Shown here: positions 8,992-17,439 of the stretch, piece by piece | Layout of the letters: every line of letters begins with the position of its first letter | How positions within the stretch are numbered: position 1 is the stretch's first letter | Assembly (NCBI GenBank): GCA_963665215.2 | Contig: CAXXWW010000008.1 | Location: 186,001-250,000 of the forward strand | Source of the DNA: G963665215 sp963665215 | GTDB lineage: Bacteria; Chloroflexota; Dehalococcoidia; Lucifugimonadales; CAUZJF01 | Length of the DNA stretch: 64,000 nt | Direction of reading: 5' to 3' | The notes under the pieces: model-generated | The model's database searches: none | What the model saw: only the letters and a program-made list of their open reading frames with translations | What the model was told of the DNA's origin: nothing | Program-made: the position numbers and the translations under genes

Positions 8992-9756
8992 TCACACTCC
9001 TGCCTTGTCGCCGATGGACTCCTTTACCCACTCATAGCCCTTGGACTCAAGTTCCAGGGCCAACGGGCGACCGCCGGACCTCACAATGCGACCGTCGATG
9101 AGGACGTGGACGAAGTCGGGGACGATGTAGTTCAGCAGGCGCTGATAGTGAGTAACCAGGACTACGGCCTTGTCCGGGCTCCTTCTCTGGGTTACCGCGT
9201 CGGCCACCGCTTTTAATGCGTCTATGTCCAGCCCCGAGTCGGTCTCGTCGAGTACGGCGAGCTTTGGGTCCAGGATCGCCAGCTGGAGGATTTCGCTGCG
9301 CTTCTTCTCGCCTCCCGAGAAGCCGTCGTTTACCGACCGCTTCATGAGGTCTGGGTCGATCCCGACCATCTTTATTTTTTCCCTGTACAGCTTGTCGAAA
9401 TCCCGAGCGCTCAGCTCCTCTTCGCCCCGGTGCTGGCGGAGGGCGTCGAGGGCCGCCTTTATGAATTGCCTGTTGCGGACGCCGGGGAGCTCGACGGGGT
9501 ACTGAAAGGCCAGGAAGATGCCCTCTTTCGCCCGCTGCTCCGGGGTGAGGGCAAGGAGATTGGCGCCTTCGTATAGGACCTCGCCCTCGGTGACATCGTA
9601 CTCGCGCCTCCCCACCAGGACGTTGGCCAGCGTACTCTTGCCGCTGCCGTTTGGCCCCATAATAGCGTGGACCTCACCGGCGTTGACGGTGAGGTCCACT
9701 CCCTTCAGGATTTCCTCACCCGCCACCGAGACGTGCAGATTGCGAATCTCGAGCAT
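8992..9756 (-). CDS. sufC: SufC, Fe-S assembly ATPase
   Basis: 254 residues of an ABC ATPase. Walker A GPNGSGKSTLANVL near residue 34, Q-loop FQYPVELPGV, signature FSGGEKKRSEILQL near 150, Walker B AVLDETDSGLDIDAL, and H-loop VLVTHYQRLLNYI. The SufC-specific 'DETDSGLDIDALK' is exact. SufC drives conformational change of SufBD during cluster assembly. The start ATG at 9756 (MLEIRNLHV) is the family norm; upstream codons in frame lie in the sufB-sufC gap of about 106 bases. Confidence 0.96.
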   Translation of the reverse strand: MLEIRNLHVSVAGEEILKGVDLTVNAGEVHAIMGPNGSGKSTLANVLVGRREYDVTEGEVLYEGANLLALTPEQRAKEGIFLAFQYPVELPGVRNRQFIKAALDALRQHRGEEELSARDFDKLYREKIKMVGIDPDLMKRSVNDGFSGGEKKRSEILQLAILDPKLAVLDETDSGLDIDALKAVADAVTQRRSPDKAVVLVTHYQRLLNYIVPDFVHVLIDGRIVRSGGRPLALELESKGYEWVKESIGDKAGV

Positions 9757-9862
9757 TTGGTTGTGCTTCTCCTCCGTGGCGGGCCCAATGCGATATCTAT
9801 GTGTTGCGAACTCGTGGTGGCGGGACACGATCGCCCCAGGGCGACCTTGGACCTGGCTGGGC

Positions 9863-11335
9863 TCAGCCCACGGCCCCCTCCAGGCTGACCCTCAGCAGCT
9901 GCTGCGCCTCCATGGCGAACTCGAAGGGCAGCTCCTGAAAGATCCCCCGGCAGAAGCCGTTGATGATCATGTAGTGGGCCTCCTCCTCGGATATACCGCG
10001 CTGCATGCAGTAGAACAGCTTGTCGTCGCTCACCTTGGAGGTGGAGGCCTCGTGCTCCATTCGGGCCGTGGGATTTCGTACCTCGATGTAGGGCACGGTG
10101 TGAGCGCCACATTGGTCGCCTATCAGCAGGGAGTCGCACTGGGTGAAGTTGGTGGCGTTCTCGGCCGAGGGCAGTATCTGGACCAGCCCCCGGTAGGTGC
10201 TGCTGCCGTGCCCCGCCGAGATCCCCTTGGCCACAATGGTGCTCTTGGTGTTCTTGCCGATATGGGTCATCTTGGTGCCGGTGTCGGCCTGCTGATAGTT
10301 GTTCACCAGAGCGACAGAGTAAAACTCGCCGGTGGAGTTGTCGCCCTGGAGGATGACGCTGGGATATTTCCATGTGATTGCGGAGCCGGTCTCCACCTGG
10401 GTCCACGATATCTTGGAGTTCCTGCCCTGGGCCTTGCCGCGCTTGGTGACGAAGTTGTAGACGCCGCCCTTGCCCTCCTTATCGCCGGGGTACCAGTTCT
10501 GAAGCGTCGAGTACTTGATCTCGGCGTCGTCAAGGGCGACCAGCTCGACCACTGCGGCATGGAGCTGATGCGACTTGCGCATGGGGGCGGTGCACCCCTC
10601 CAGGTAGCTCACGTACGAGCCCTCGTCGGCGATGATGAGGGTCCGCTCGAACTGGCCTGTATTCTCGGCGTTGATGCGGAAGTAGGTCATCAGCTCGATC
10701 GGGCAGCGCACGCCTTTCGGGACATACACGAAGGAGCCGTCGCTGAAGACGGCCGAGTTGAGGGTCGCGAAGAAGTTGTCGCTGTAGGGCACCACGGACC
10801 CAAGATACTTCTGCACCAGGTCGGGGTGGCGCTGGACCGCCTGGCTGACGGAGCAAAAGATGACGCCGGCTTCCTCCAGCTTCTCCTGGTAGGTGGTGGC
10901 GACGGAAACACTGTCGAAGATCGCGTCCACCGCCACGCCCGTAAGCTTCTTCTGCTCCTCAAGGGGAATCCCCAGCTTGTTGAAGGTCTCGACCAGCTCG
11001 GGGTCGACCTCGTCCAGGCTTGCCGGGCCGTCCTGCTTGGAGGCGGGGGCGGCGTAGTAGTGAATGTCCTGGTAGTCGATCGCGGGGTACTCAACCTTCG
11101 CCCAGCTTGGCTCCTGATAGTCCTGCTTTATCCAGTGCCGGTAGGCCTTGAGCCGCCACTCGAGCAAGAACTCGGGCTCGTTCTTCTTCGCTGAGATCAT
11201 GCGGACTACGTCCTCGTTCAAGCCCTTGGGAGCGATGTCCGACTCGATGTCCGTCACGAACCCGTACTTGTAGTCGGTGTCGAGGTCGGACTCGGCTGAT
11301 TTCCGCGAGAGGACTTTGGGCGTGGCCACCGGCAT
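9863..11335 (-). CDS. sufB: SufB, Fe-S cluster scaffold protein
   Basis: 490 residues. SufB hallmarks include ISAKKNEPEFLLEWRLKAYRHW near the N-terminus (in part), GVIFCSVSQAVQRHPDLV, VYVPKGVRCPIELMTYFRINA, YLEGCTAPMRKSHQLHAAVVE with the conserved Cys, and a C-terminal EHEASTSKVSDDKLFYCMQRGIS region (in part). SufB is the scaffold on which clusters are built. It is the first gene of the operon. The ATG at 11335 is preferred over the TTG at 11374, because a strong promoter places the transcript start near 11371-11373. Confidence 0.95.
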   Translation of the reverse strand: MPVATPKVLSRKSAESDLDTDYKYGFVTDIESDIAPKGLNEDVVRMISAKKNEPEFLLEWRLKAYRHWIKQDYQEPSWAKVEYPAIDYQDIHYYAAPASKQDGPASLDEVDPELVETFNKLGIPLEEQKKLTGVAVDAIFDSVSVATTYQEKLEEAGVIFCSVSQAVQRHPDLVQKYLGSVVPYSDNFFATLNSAVFSDGSFVYVPKGVRCPIELMTYFRINAENTGQFERTLIIADEGSYVSYLEGCTAPMRKSHQLHAAVVELVALDDAEIKYSTLQNWYPGDKEGKGGVYNFVTKRGKAQGRNSKISWTQVETGSAITWKYPSVILQGDNSTGEFYSVALVNNYQQADTGTKMTHIGKNTKSTIVAKGISAGHGSSTYRGLVQILPSAENATNFTQCDSLLIGDQCGAHTVPYIEVRNPTARMEHEASTSKVSDDKLFYCMQRGISEEEAHYMIINGFCRGIFQELPFEFAMEAQQLLRVSLEGAVG

Positions 11336-11379
11336 TCTCCCTGATCTTGGGCCTTTGTTGATCGAATTGGTCAAGAACC

Positions 11380-11408
11380 AGTGTAGCGCGGACGCATATC
11401 CCCGTCAA
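11380..11408 (-). promoter_or_regulatory. Predicted sigma70-type promoter of the SUF operon
   Basis: On the minus strand TTGACG (11403-11408) and TACACT (11380-11385) are 17 bases apart, matching 5/6 and 4/6 of the consensus. The predicted transcript starts about 7 bases downstream, leaving a leader of about 35 bases before the sufB ATG. No obvious Rrf2 dyad was identified by eye, although the operon carries its own Rrf2 gene. Confidence 0.6.
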
Positions 11409-11548
11409 GGGTTCTTACGCAATTTGGCATCTAAAGCCGTTGTGGTGAATTTCACAGGGGCCTGAGGTCATCGAAGGTGATGAGAGGTAGCCAAGGGGGA
11501 GGTGCCTTGCGGGTGGAGCTCGAAGGGAGAGCCCATCTCAGAAGTCCC

Positions 11549-11612
11549 TTCTCCCCTGGCGGGAGAAGGTCAGAGCCTGCCCTGAGCTGCCCTGAGCTTG
11601 CCGAAGGGATGA
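11549..11612 (+). repeat. Interspersed CCTGAGC/CCGAAGG repeat copy with hairpin
   Basis: Contains TTCTCCCCTGGCGGGAGAAG, which can fold (CTTCTCCC with GGGAGAAG), directly followed by CCTGCCCTGAGCTGCCCTG and AGCTTGCCGAAGGGATGAG, the same core found at about 51.4, 55.9 and 58.3 kb. Confidence 0.5.
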
Positions 11613-11727
11613 GGGGGTACCGACGAACGTCGGCAGCTCGCTATCTAGGAATGACGGTTTCGGGCCGACGAGAGGATCACGCTCACCTTAATCCTCTCCC
11701 GTCAAAGGGAGAGGAAAGAGACCAACG

Positions 11728-11748
11728 CCCCCCCCCCCCCCCCCCCCC
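11728..11748 (+). repeat. Poly-C tract of 21 bases
   Basis: An uninterrupted run of 21 C. Runs this long are rare in bacterial chromosomes outside phase-variable loci. No recognised gene spans it. It may mark an assembly join or real slippage-prone DNA. Confidence 0.9.
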
Positions 11749-12058
11749 ATGGTAGTTATGAGACAGGCTCGGGAGTGCAAACGTGGTGAAATCTGCATCC
11801 GTTGCCTGGCGGCCGCCAGTTCACGACGCCGACGGATGGTTTTGTGAGCTTGATGGGGTGCTTGACGGCATTCGTGAGTAATACTACGATGGCTCTCGTC
11901 GAAGATGGTAAGGTGCTTGGGTCCAGGCAGCTTGATGCTGGGAATGCCGGATTAGTGGTTGCTGGCCGCTCCAGCAGACTCACTGGCCCTGGTCCGCGCC
12001 CAAGCCGATCGCTTTACAACACCTCGATGCCACCCATGGAAACCCGAGGGGACACGGT

Positions 12059-12739
12059 ATGAAAATCCTCATTACGGCAGCGGCCTCTCGCCTGTCGCGG
12101 GAGCTGGCAGCATCGCTCAGCGATGGCCACGATGTCGTCCTGACTGACCGAAAAGAGGTATCCACCGGTAGGAGCTTTACGCGCTCCGATCTGGGCCACG
12201 ACGAGGCGACCAACGATCTGGTCAAGGGAGTGGAAGCCATCGTCCACTCAGGGACGGTGGGCGTCGGCGCCAGCGTATCCGACCATTTGGACGCCGCCAT
12301 GCGCTGCACCTACAACTTGATGTATGCCGCCGCGGAAGAGGGCGTGCCCCGGTTCATCTACCTGAGCTCACTGCGAGTCCTGGACAGGTACGACGAGGAC
12401 ATGGTGGTCACAGAGACGTGGCGACCCATTCCCTCCACCGACGCCCATGTGCTCTGCTACCACCTGGGCGAGTACGTATGCAGAGAGTTCGCCCGGGAGC
12501 AGAAGTTAGACGTGGTATGCCTGAGGCTGGGTGAGCTCGCCTGGGACACGGACCAGGGGGGCGCGGCTGCGACGTCGGCCTTGCACCCGCACGACGCTAT
12601 CCAGGCTGTAGAAAGGGCATTGACCGCAGAGGTCTCCGGCTGGAACATATTTCACATCCAGTCGGCCGTGCCCAACGCGCGCTACCTGACGGAGGCTGCT
12701 GAGGGGACCCTGGGCTACGCCCCGGCTCAGCGGGAGTGA
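12059..12739 (+). CDS. SDR-family (epimerase-like) protein with degenerate motifs
   Basis: 226 residues with the order of an extended short-chain dehydrogenase/epimerase: a first strand MKILITAAASRLSREL, then VEAIVHSGTVG, NLMYAAAEEGVPRFIYLSSL, and a Tyr region CYHLGEYVCREFARE. However the glycine-rich GxxGxxG nucleotide motif is replaced by A-A-S-R-L-S-R, and the catalytic YxxxK reads YHLGE, so Lys is lost. It may bind rather than convert its ligand. It sits 10 bases before a second, intact SDR-type gene, so the two are probably cotranscribed and may act together. Substrate unknown. Confidence 0.7.
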   Translation: MKILITAAASRLSRELAASLSDGHDVVLTDRKEVSTGRSFTRSDLGHDEATNDLVKGVEAIVHSGTVGVGASVSDHLDAAMRCTYNLMYAAAEEGVPRFIYLSSLRVLDRYDEDMVVTETWRPIPSTDAHVLCYHLGEYVCREFAREQKLDVVCLRLGELAWDTDQGGAAATSALHPHDAIQAVERALTAEVSGWNIFHIQSAVPNARYLTEAAEGTLGYAPAQRE

Positions 12740-12749
12740 AGGAGGAGCC

Positions 12750-13481
12750 GTGAAGGTATTGATACTTGGGGCCAATGGCATGCTGGGGCCCCACGTGGTC
12801 AAGGCCCTGGAGGGCGATCACACGCTGAGGCTCACCGACGTCAATGACCTGGAGGACACTCCCCACGAGTATCTGAAGGTTGACGTCTCAGAGCTCGACC
12901 AGGTGGTGTACGCCGCCGAGGGGATGGATGCGATCGTCAACCTTTCAGTGCTGCGCCGCGACCGACAGCTCGCCTTCGACGTCAACGCCCGCGGCTGCTA
13001 CAACATGATGACGGCGGCCGTGCGGCACGGGATACGCCGTGTGATCAACACCGGCCCCCACTACACTATCGCCGGACCTGCATACGAGGAGCTGGACTAT
13101 CTGGTCAATCCTGATATTCCGCCCCACTCAGGCACCTACATCTATGCCATCACCAAGTCGCTTGGCCAGGAGATCTGCGAGATATTTACAGACAATCACG
13201 ACATTTACGTGATGGCTTTACTGTTCTACCACTTCCGCCAAGCGGACGACCACGACCGCGACGGCCGGGACATCACGCCCTACAGCGTCACCTGGGGTGA
13301 CGCGGCGCAGGCGTTCCGGCCTGCCCTGAGCATCGACCTCAGCCAGCTCCCGTCGCGTTGCGAGAGATTCTTCGTCTTCGCAGACCTCCCGCACCAGAAG
13401 TTCTCCAACGAGAAGATCAAGCGTGTTCTCGGGTGGCGCCCTACAGACCAGATGGAGCACTCCTGGAGAAGGAAGCGGTGA
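12750..13481 (+). CDS. NAD-dependent epimerase/dehydratase family protein
   Basis: 243 residues, shorter than classic epimerases (about 310). The NAD motif GANGMLG is at residues 7-13, AIVNLSVL follows near 60, N-x-x-G (NARGCYNMMTAA) near 80, and the catalytic Tyr-Lys is present in YIYAITKSLGQEI. The C-terminal domain is short and ends with KIKRVLGWRPTDQ, the normal family closing segment. RBS GGAGGAG lies just upstream of the ATG. Pairs with the preceding degenerate SDR gene. Likely acts on a sugar or sugar derivative; substrate unknown. Confidence 0.82.
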   Translation: MKVLILGANGMLGPHVVKALEGDHTLRLTDVNDLEDTPHEYLKVDVSELDQVVYAAEGMDAIVNLSVLRRDRQLAFDVNARGCYNMMTAAVRHGIRRVINTGPHYTIAGPAYEELDYLVNPDIPPHSGTYIYAITKSLGQEICEIFTDNHDIYVMALLFYHFRQADDHDRDGRDITPYSVTWGDAAQAFRPALSIDLSQLPSRCERFFVFADLPHQKFSNEKIKRVLGWRPTDQMEHSWRRKR

Positions 13482-13598
13482 TGCGGGCCGGCGAGGCCGG
13501 CCTGCCGGTCTTCCTGGGATGCTGTTGCGTCTCATCCAGAGGCGGACGTCTAGCGTCCACGCAGTCAGCGCAGGAGATCAGCTACCGGAGGCGTTTTG

Positions 13599-14120
13599 TT
13601 GAGCGATCAGACGGTCGAGGGTAGTTCGAGCAAGGGTGAACGCCGCGAGGTCCCGGAGTGGGCGGCGGGCGACTCGCTCATGGAATGGTATGCGATGGAG
13701 GTCTGGGGCAGGCGGGTCGACAGCGACGACGCACTGTTTGAGATCATGAACCTTCAAGTCTTTCAGGCGGGGCTCACATTTCGTATGATCCTCTCCCGCA
13801 GGGATGCGTTCAGGAAGGCGTTCCACGGCTGGCGGATCGACAAGGTAGCGAAGATGGGCCCTCAAGACATCCAGCGGCTGACAGAGGATGCGTCGATCAT
13901 CCGTAACCGCAGGAAGATCGAGGCTTGTATCTCAAACGCGTCGGTCATTGAGGACATACAGGCCCAACACGGCTCCTTTTGCGCCTGGTTTTACGATGTA
14001 CTGGAGGGCGACGACCTCGTCGCGCTTCAGCAGACACTCCGAAAGACCTTCAAATTCATGGGCCCCGAGATCGCCCGCATGTGGCTGATGGCGACCGGCC
14101 GCATCGCAGACAGTGGCTAG
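13599..14120 (+). CDS. DNA-3-methyladenine glycosylase I-like protein (Tag family)
   Basis: About 173 residues. The core FEIMNLQVFQAGLTFRMIL, SRRDAFRKAFHGWRIDKVA and DASIIRNRRKIEACISNA is the Tag signature (DD..LFE.l.LE.FQAGLsW..IL; ...D..IIRNr.KI.A.i.NA). Tag excises alkylated adenine from DNA. The N-terminal Cys/His and C-terminal His/Cys that bind zinc in E. coli Tag are not seen, and the Trp in GLSW is Phe here, so activity may differ. The second of two adjacent TTG codons (13599) is chosen because GGAGG at 13587-13591 is 7 bases away; 13596 is the alternative. Confidence 0.8.
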   Translation: MSDQTVEGSSSKGERREVPEWAAGDSLMEWYAMEVWGRRVDSDDALFEIMNLQVFQAGLTFRMILSRRDAFRKAFHGWRIDKVAKMGPQDIQRLTEDASIIRNRRKIEACISNASVIEDIQAQHGSFCAWFYDVLEGDDLVALQQTLRKTFKFMGPEIARMWLMATGRIADSG

Positions 14121-14351
14121 TCGCTCCCCGATCGCATCTACGGGCACTCGTCGTCTTGGCCTATTCCTCCTTAGATGTTTCCGCAACGGTCAGCAGGTGA
14201 TGGTCAGATAGACTCGCCATTTTCTCGGGGCAAGGCTGAGCACGTCGAAGGGATAGACTCCGCGAAGGTTGTGGTGGGGATGGGGGCCGACCGGCGACGA
14301 TTGCGCGCCGCACCCGCGGCAAGGGAATAGGACGTCACCGGCCACGCAGGG

Positions 14352-15251
14352 CTATACGCCGGCGATCGACCCGGCGATCAGGCCCTTGGCGCGGTCTACG
14401 TCGACTCCTGACGCCACCTTGACCCGGCCGCTGCCGTAGCGCGCGACAGTGAGTCCCAGCCGCTCGGAGTCTTCGGTTTCGACGGAGACCTCCGCCCGCC
14501 TGTATGCCAGGAGGTCCGGCTGGATGACGGCCGCCATGGCCAGCGGGTCGCACAGGTCGTAGCGATCGCGGTCCGGGTGAGTCCGGAACCAGTTGGCGAG
14601 TACCTTCCGGGCCAGCCGCGCGGTCCTGGTGTTGCCCGAGACCCACGGCCCCTCGTCCCTTCTGAAAAAGGTCTGCGTGCACACGTCGAGAGGGACGAGA
14701 GTCACGGCCATGCCCGAGGACAGGACTGTGGCGGCGGCCAAGGGGTCGTTGTAGATGTTGAACTCGGCATGTTGAGTCACGTTGCCCTGCGCCTCCACCG
14801 CGCCACCCATGACCACCAGCTCCTTGATCCAGCCCGCAAGCCGTGGCTCCAGGGCCAGCGCCTTCGCGATATTCGTCAGGGGACCGAGAGCGACCACCAC
14901 CAGCCCGCCGCGGCGTCCTGACGCGACCTGAGTGATGACCTCCGGTGCCGCCGTGGGGTGCGGCGCGGCCTTGGGGGACGGCAGCCGGACTCCCGGGCCC
15001 GCGGCGCCGTGGAAGTAGTAGCCGTAGTGGTATCTTCCTCTCAGAGGGCGCGCCGACCCCCTGTACACCGGGACGTCGGTCCGCTCCATGTACTCCAGCA
15101 GCCTGAGGGCGTTCCGGGTCGTGTGGGCCAGGGTCGCGTTGCCTCCGACGGTCGTCACGCCCAGGACGTCCAGGTCCGGTGAGTTCAGCGCCATCATGAG
15201 GGCCAGGGCGTCGTCTGTGCCCGGGTCCGTGTCGATCAATACTTTTGCCAT
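14352..15251 (-). CDS. Inosine-uridine preferring nucleoside hydrolase family
   Basis: 299 residues. The N-terminal calcium-binding DTDPGTDDALALMMAL near residue 7 is diagnostic, with VTTVGGNATLAHTTRNAL, VALGPLTNIAKAL, VVMGGAVEAQGNVTQHAEFN (in part) and a late DLCDPLAMAAVIQPD supplying the remaining Ca and catalytic residues. These enzymes cleave the N-glycosidic bond of nucleosides to base and ribose in salvage. The ATG at 15251 is chosen over the GTG at 15260 because AAGG is spaced better. An IS630 copy begins 28 bases upstream, so it may have cut the gene from its own promoter. Confidence 0.92.
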   Translation of the reverse strand: MAKVLIDTDPGTDDALALMMALNSPDLDVLGVTTVGGNATLAHTTRNALRLLEYMERTDVPVYRGSARPLRGRYHYGYYFHGAAGPGVRLPSPKAAPHPTAAPEVITQVASGRRGGLVVVALGPLTNIAKALALEPRLAGWIKELVVMGGAVEAQGNVTQHAEFNIYNDPLAAATVLSSGMAVTLVPLDVCTQTFFRRDEGPWVSGNTRTARLARKVLANWFRTHPDRDRYDLCDPLAMAAVIQPDLLAYRRAEVSVETEDSERLGLTVARYGSGRVKVASGVDVDRAKGLIAGSIAGV

Positions 15252-15279
15252 GGGAGCCACGCCTTGAATACGGTCACTA

Positions 15280-16516
15280 GTGGTCCAACATCATTGAAAT
15301 GAATACCATGATAGTCATTGTTCCTCTTGGGGGTTCAATCGTAACGTTGAACCGAGGAGGAACCATGATGTCTACCAAGAAGTACCGTATCAGACTGACT
15401 ACCGACGAACAACAGGAACTCAACGCCTTGGTCTCACGCGGTCGGGCTGCGGCGTACAAACAGACCCATGCGCGCATTCTGCTGATGAGCGATGAGTCAC
15501 GCTCGGACGGGGGAATGAAGGACGCGGACATCACCAGCGCGCTCGGTGTGGGACAGTCAACGGTCGAGCGAATACGCAAGCGCTGTGTGGAGGAGGGGGT
15601 CGAGTCTGCGCTGAATCGCAAAAAGCAACTGCGTCGGCGTCAAAAGAGACTGGACGGCGAAGGTGAAGCACGGTTGATAGCGATGGCCTGCGGGGAACCG
15701 CCGGAGGGGCGTGCCAGTTGGACCCTGAAGCTGTTGGCTGACCAGTTGGTCGAGTGTGAGATAGTCGGGACCATTAGCACCGAGACGGTTCGCCAGGCGC
15801 TTAAAAAAAAACGAACTGAAGCCGTGGCTGAAGCAGAGTTGGTGCATCCCGCCCGGTCAGAGCGCGGAGTTTGTGTGCGCGATGGAAGACGTACTGGAGG
15901 TCTACCAACGGCCGTACGATGGGAATGAGGTTCTGGTGTGCATGGATGAGACGAGCAAACAGCAAGTCAAGGAGACGCGAGTGCCGCGTCCCGCAGCGCC
16001 CGGCTTATCGGCGGCATACGACTACGAATACGAGCGCAATGGAGTGAGCAGCCTGTTCATGCTGTTTGCACCGTTGGACGGATGGCGCCGAGTCGAGGTC
16101 AGAGAGCGTCGCACGAAGGTGGACTGGGCGCATGTGATAAAGGAACTGGTCGACGAGGACTACCCTGACAGAGACCGGATCGTGCTGGTAATGGACAATC
16201 TCAACACTCACAAGCTGTCCTCGCTATACGAGGCATTCGAGCCTGCTGAGGCGAGGCGTATAGCTGAGCGACTGGAGATACACTACACTCCCAAACACGG
16301 GAGTTGGTTGAATATGGCGGAGATAGAGATCGGTGTGCTGGCTCGACAGTGCCTGGACCGACGGATTGCCAATCAAGACATCCTGCGCGGCGAGGTCAAT
16401 GCTTGGCAGAATCAACGCAACCGGGATGTGATACGAGTGGATTGGCGCTTCACTACCGAGGATGCGCGCATCAAGCTAAAGTCACTCTACCCATCAATAC
16501 AAAAACGTTGAACCAC
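15280..16516 (+). mobile_element. IS630 family insertion sequence, copy 1
   Basis: 1237 bases bounded by inverted ends GTGGTCCAAC (left) and GTTGAACCAC (right), 9 of 10 matching, flanked on both sides by TA (15278-15279 and 16517-16518), the TA target duplication of this family. It is identical by eye to copy 2 at 45259-46495, which is 29,979 bases away in the same orientation. Confidence 0.95.
15365..16511 (+). CDS. IS630 transposase, two frames joined at an A9 run
   Basis: The first frame (ATG 15365 or 15368, with GAGGAGGA upstream) carries the helix-turn-helix (SALGVGQSTVERIRKRCVEE). The second frame carries the DDE catalytic domain: VCMDETSKQQ, LVMDNLNTHK and NMAEIEIGVL. The frames meet at nine A (15803-15811); dropping one A gives the continuous family sequence LKKNELKPWLKQSWC and a protein of about 380 residues. 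Both copies of the element carry the same A9, which suggests productive frameshifting or transcript slippage rather than decay. A shared mutation spread by transposition in trans is the alternative. Confidence 0.85.
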
Positions 16517-16521
16517 TAGGA

Positions 16522-17439
16522 CTACGGTACAAAGCTAAGCGCCTCGCGTAAATGTCGCTCGACGGCGTCCTCCCACACCAAATCTTGAGTCAAATCTTTC
16601 ATCCAGCTTGTGCAAGATCGGACAAACCACTCGACGACCCACAGGCGGTTCCAAAACGGCGCCCAGTCTTCCGGCGGCAACGAGCCCCGGGGCTCCAGGG
16701 CTTCCTCGGGCCCACCCGCCGCCGCGTAGGCGTCTATCATCGAACGACACTGTTCGCTAGTGGGCGGCCGCGCGCCGTATTGAAACCAGGAGGCCAGGTC
16801 CAGTAGTCCCGGGCCTACATAGGCCTGCGCCCAATCGATGACGACTGTTCTTTTTGTCCCAATAGGGACGCTGGTCGGATGAAACTCGCTGTGACAAAGG
16901 CCAAAGGGCGGATGGGTCGCTCCCTGGACCAAAGACGGGGCCGCATCCTCAATCCCAGTCAGGAGTATGAACATGTGGTGTGTTCGTCCCCACCTACCGG
17001 AAGACGCAAGTTCGTCAATCCCTTGCCTTATCTTAACGGGAAAGGCCAGCAGGGCCTCTCGGTGCAGCACCGACAGCCCCGCTGGCGGAGGGGTGGCGTG
17101 GATTCGGACCGCCATTTCAGCAGCGTCGCTAACGGTTGGCTGCCGTTTCGGAGGTCCGGCATCCTCCATAACTAAAGTCAGAACATCACCTTCGAGATGA
17201 GCCAGATGCAAACTTGGCACTGGTATGTCGCTGTCTCTGAGGCCAGATAGAACACGCCCCTCGTCGACCAGGGGCGATTTGGATCGCTTCAGAATGATGG
17301 TGGAGCCATCATCCAGATAGACACGCTCCACCCGCGACAGCTGCCAGTCGGAAAGGGTTTCGCGACGGATTACATTCCTAGCTGTCGTTGCTTTTCTGAC
17401 CAGTTCCCGCAGCGTGTCAGCGTTTAGAACGAGTCCCAC
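16522..17439 (-). CDS. APH-fold phosphotransferase family protein, altered catalytic loop
   Basis: 305 residues with the aminoglycoside phosphotransferase/choline kinase layout: an N-lobe with TIILKRSKSP (nucleotide Lys), and a C-lobe with the Brenner-like loop GLCHSEFHPTSVPIG followed by TVVIDWAQAYVGPGLLDLA. In active members the loop reads HGDxxxxN; here Asp is Glu and Asn is Ser, so catalysis is doubtful, while the Mg-binding Asp of VIDW is kept. It is the last gene of the sugar cluster, 10 bases after the intended end of the epimerase gene. The IS630 copy starts 5 bases beyond its stop. It could phosphorylate the cluster's sugar or be a pseudokinase. Confidence 0.75.
   Translation of the reverse strand: MGLVLNADTLRELVRKATTARNVIRRETLSDWQLSRVERVYLDDGSTIILKRSKSPLVDEGRVLSGLRDSDIPVPSLHLAHLEGDVLTLVMEDAGPPKRQPTVSDAAEMAVRIHATPPPAGLSVLHREALLAFPVKIRQGIDELASSGRWGRTHHMFILLTGIEDAAPSLVQGATHPPFGLCHSEFHPTSVPIGTKRTVVIDWAQAYVGPGLLDLASWFQYGARPPTSEQCRSMIDAYAAAGGPEEALEPRGSLPPEDWAPFWNRLWVVEWFVRSCTSWMKDLTQDLVWEDAVERHLREALSFVP

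Larger units (their letters stand above)
11409..12058. other. Noncoding region with dispersed repeat and poly-C tract
   Basis: 650 bases without a supported gene. It contains a copy of the interspersed repeat (CCTGAGCTTGCCGAAGGG near 11591-11608, preceded by partial copies), matched inverted 'CTCCC..GGGAG' pieces such as TTCTCCCCTGGCGGGAGAAG (about 11549-11568), and a run of 21 C at 11728-11748. Beyond the C run, frames up to 86 codons exist on both strands (11756-11983 minus, 11802-12062 plus), but I recognise no family in them. Confidence 0.55.

Noticed and set aside
11756..12062. ORFs of 75 and 86 codons on opposite strands
   Set aside because: Neither resembles a known family; position next to the poly-C run and lack of a ribosome site make them unlikely genes.
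15873..16511. IS630 second frame as an independent gene starting at ATG 15873
   Set aside because: The family-conserved sequence continues upstream of this ATG in the same frame back to the A9 run, so it is the second half of one transposase.
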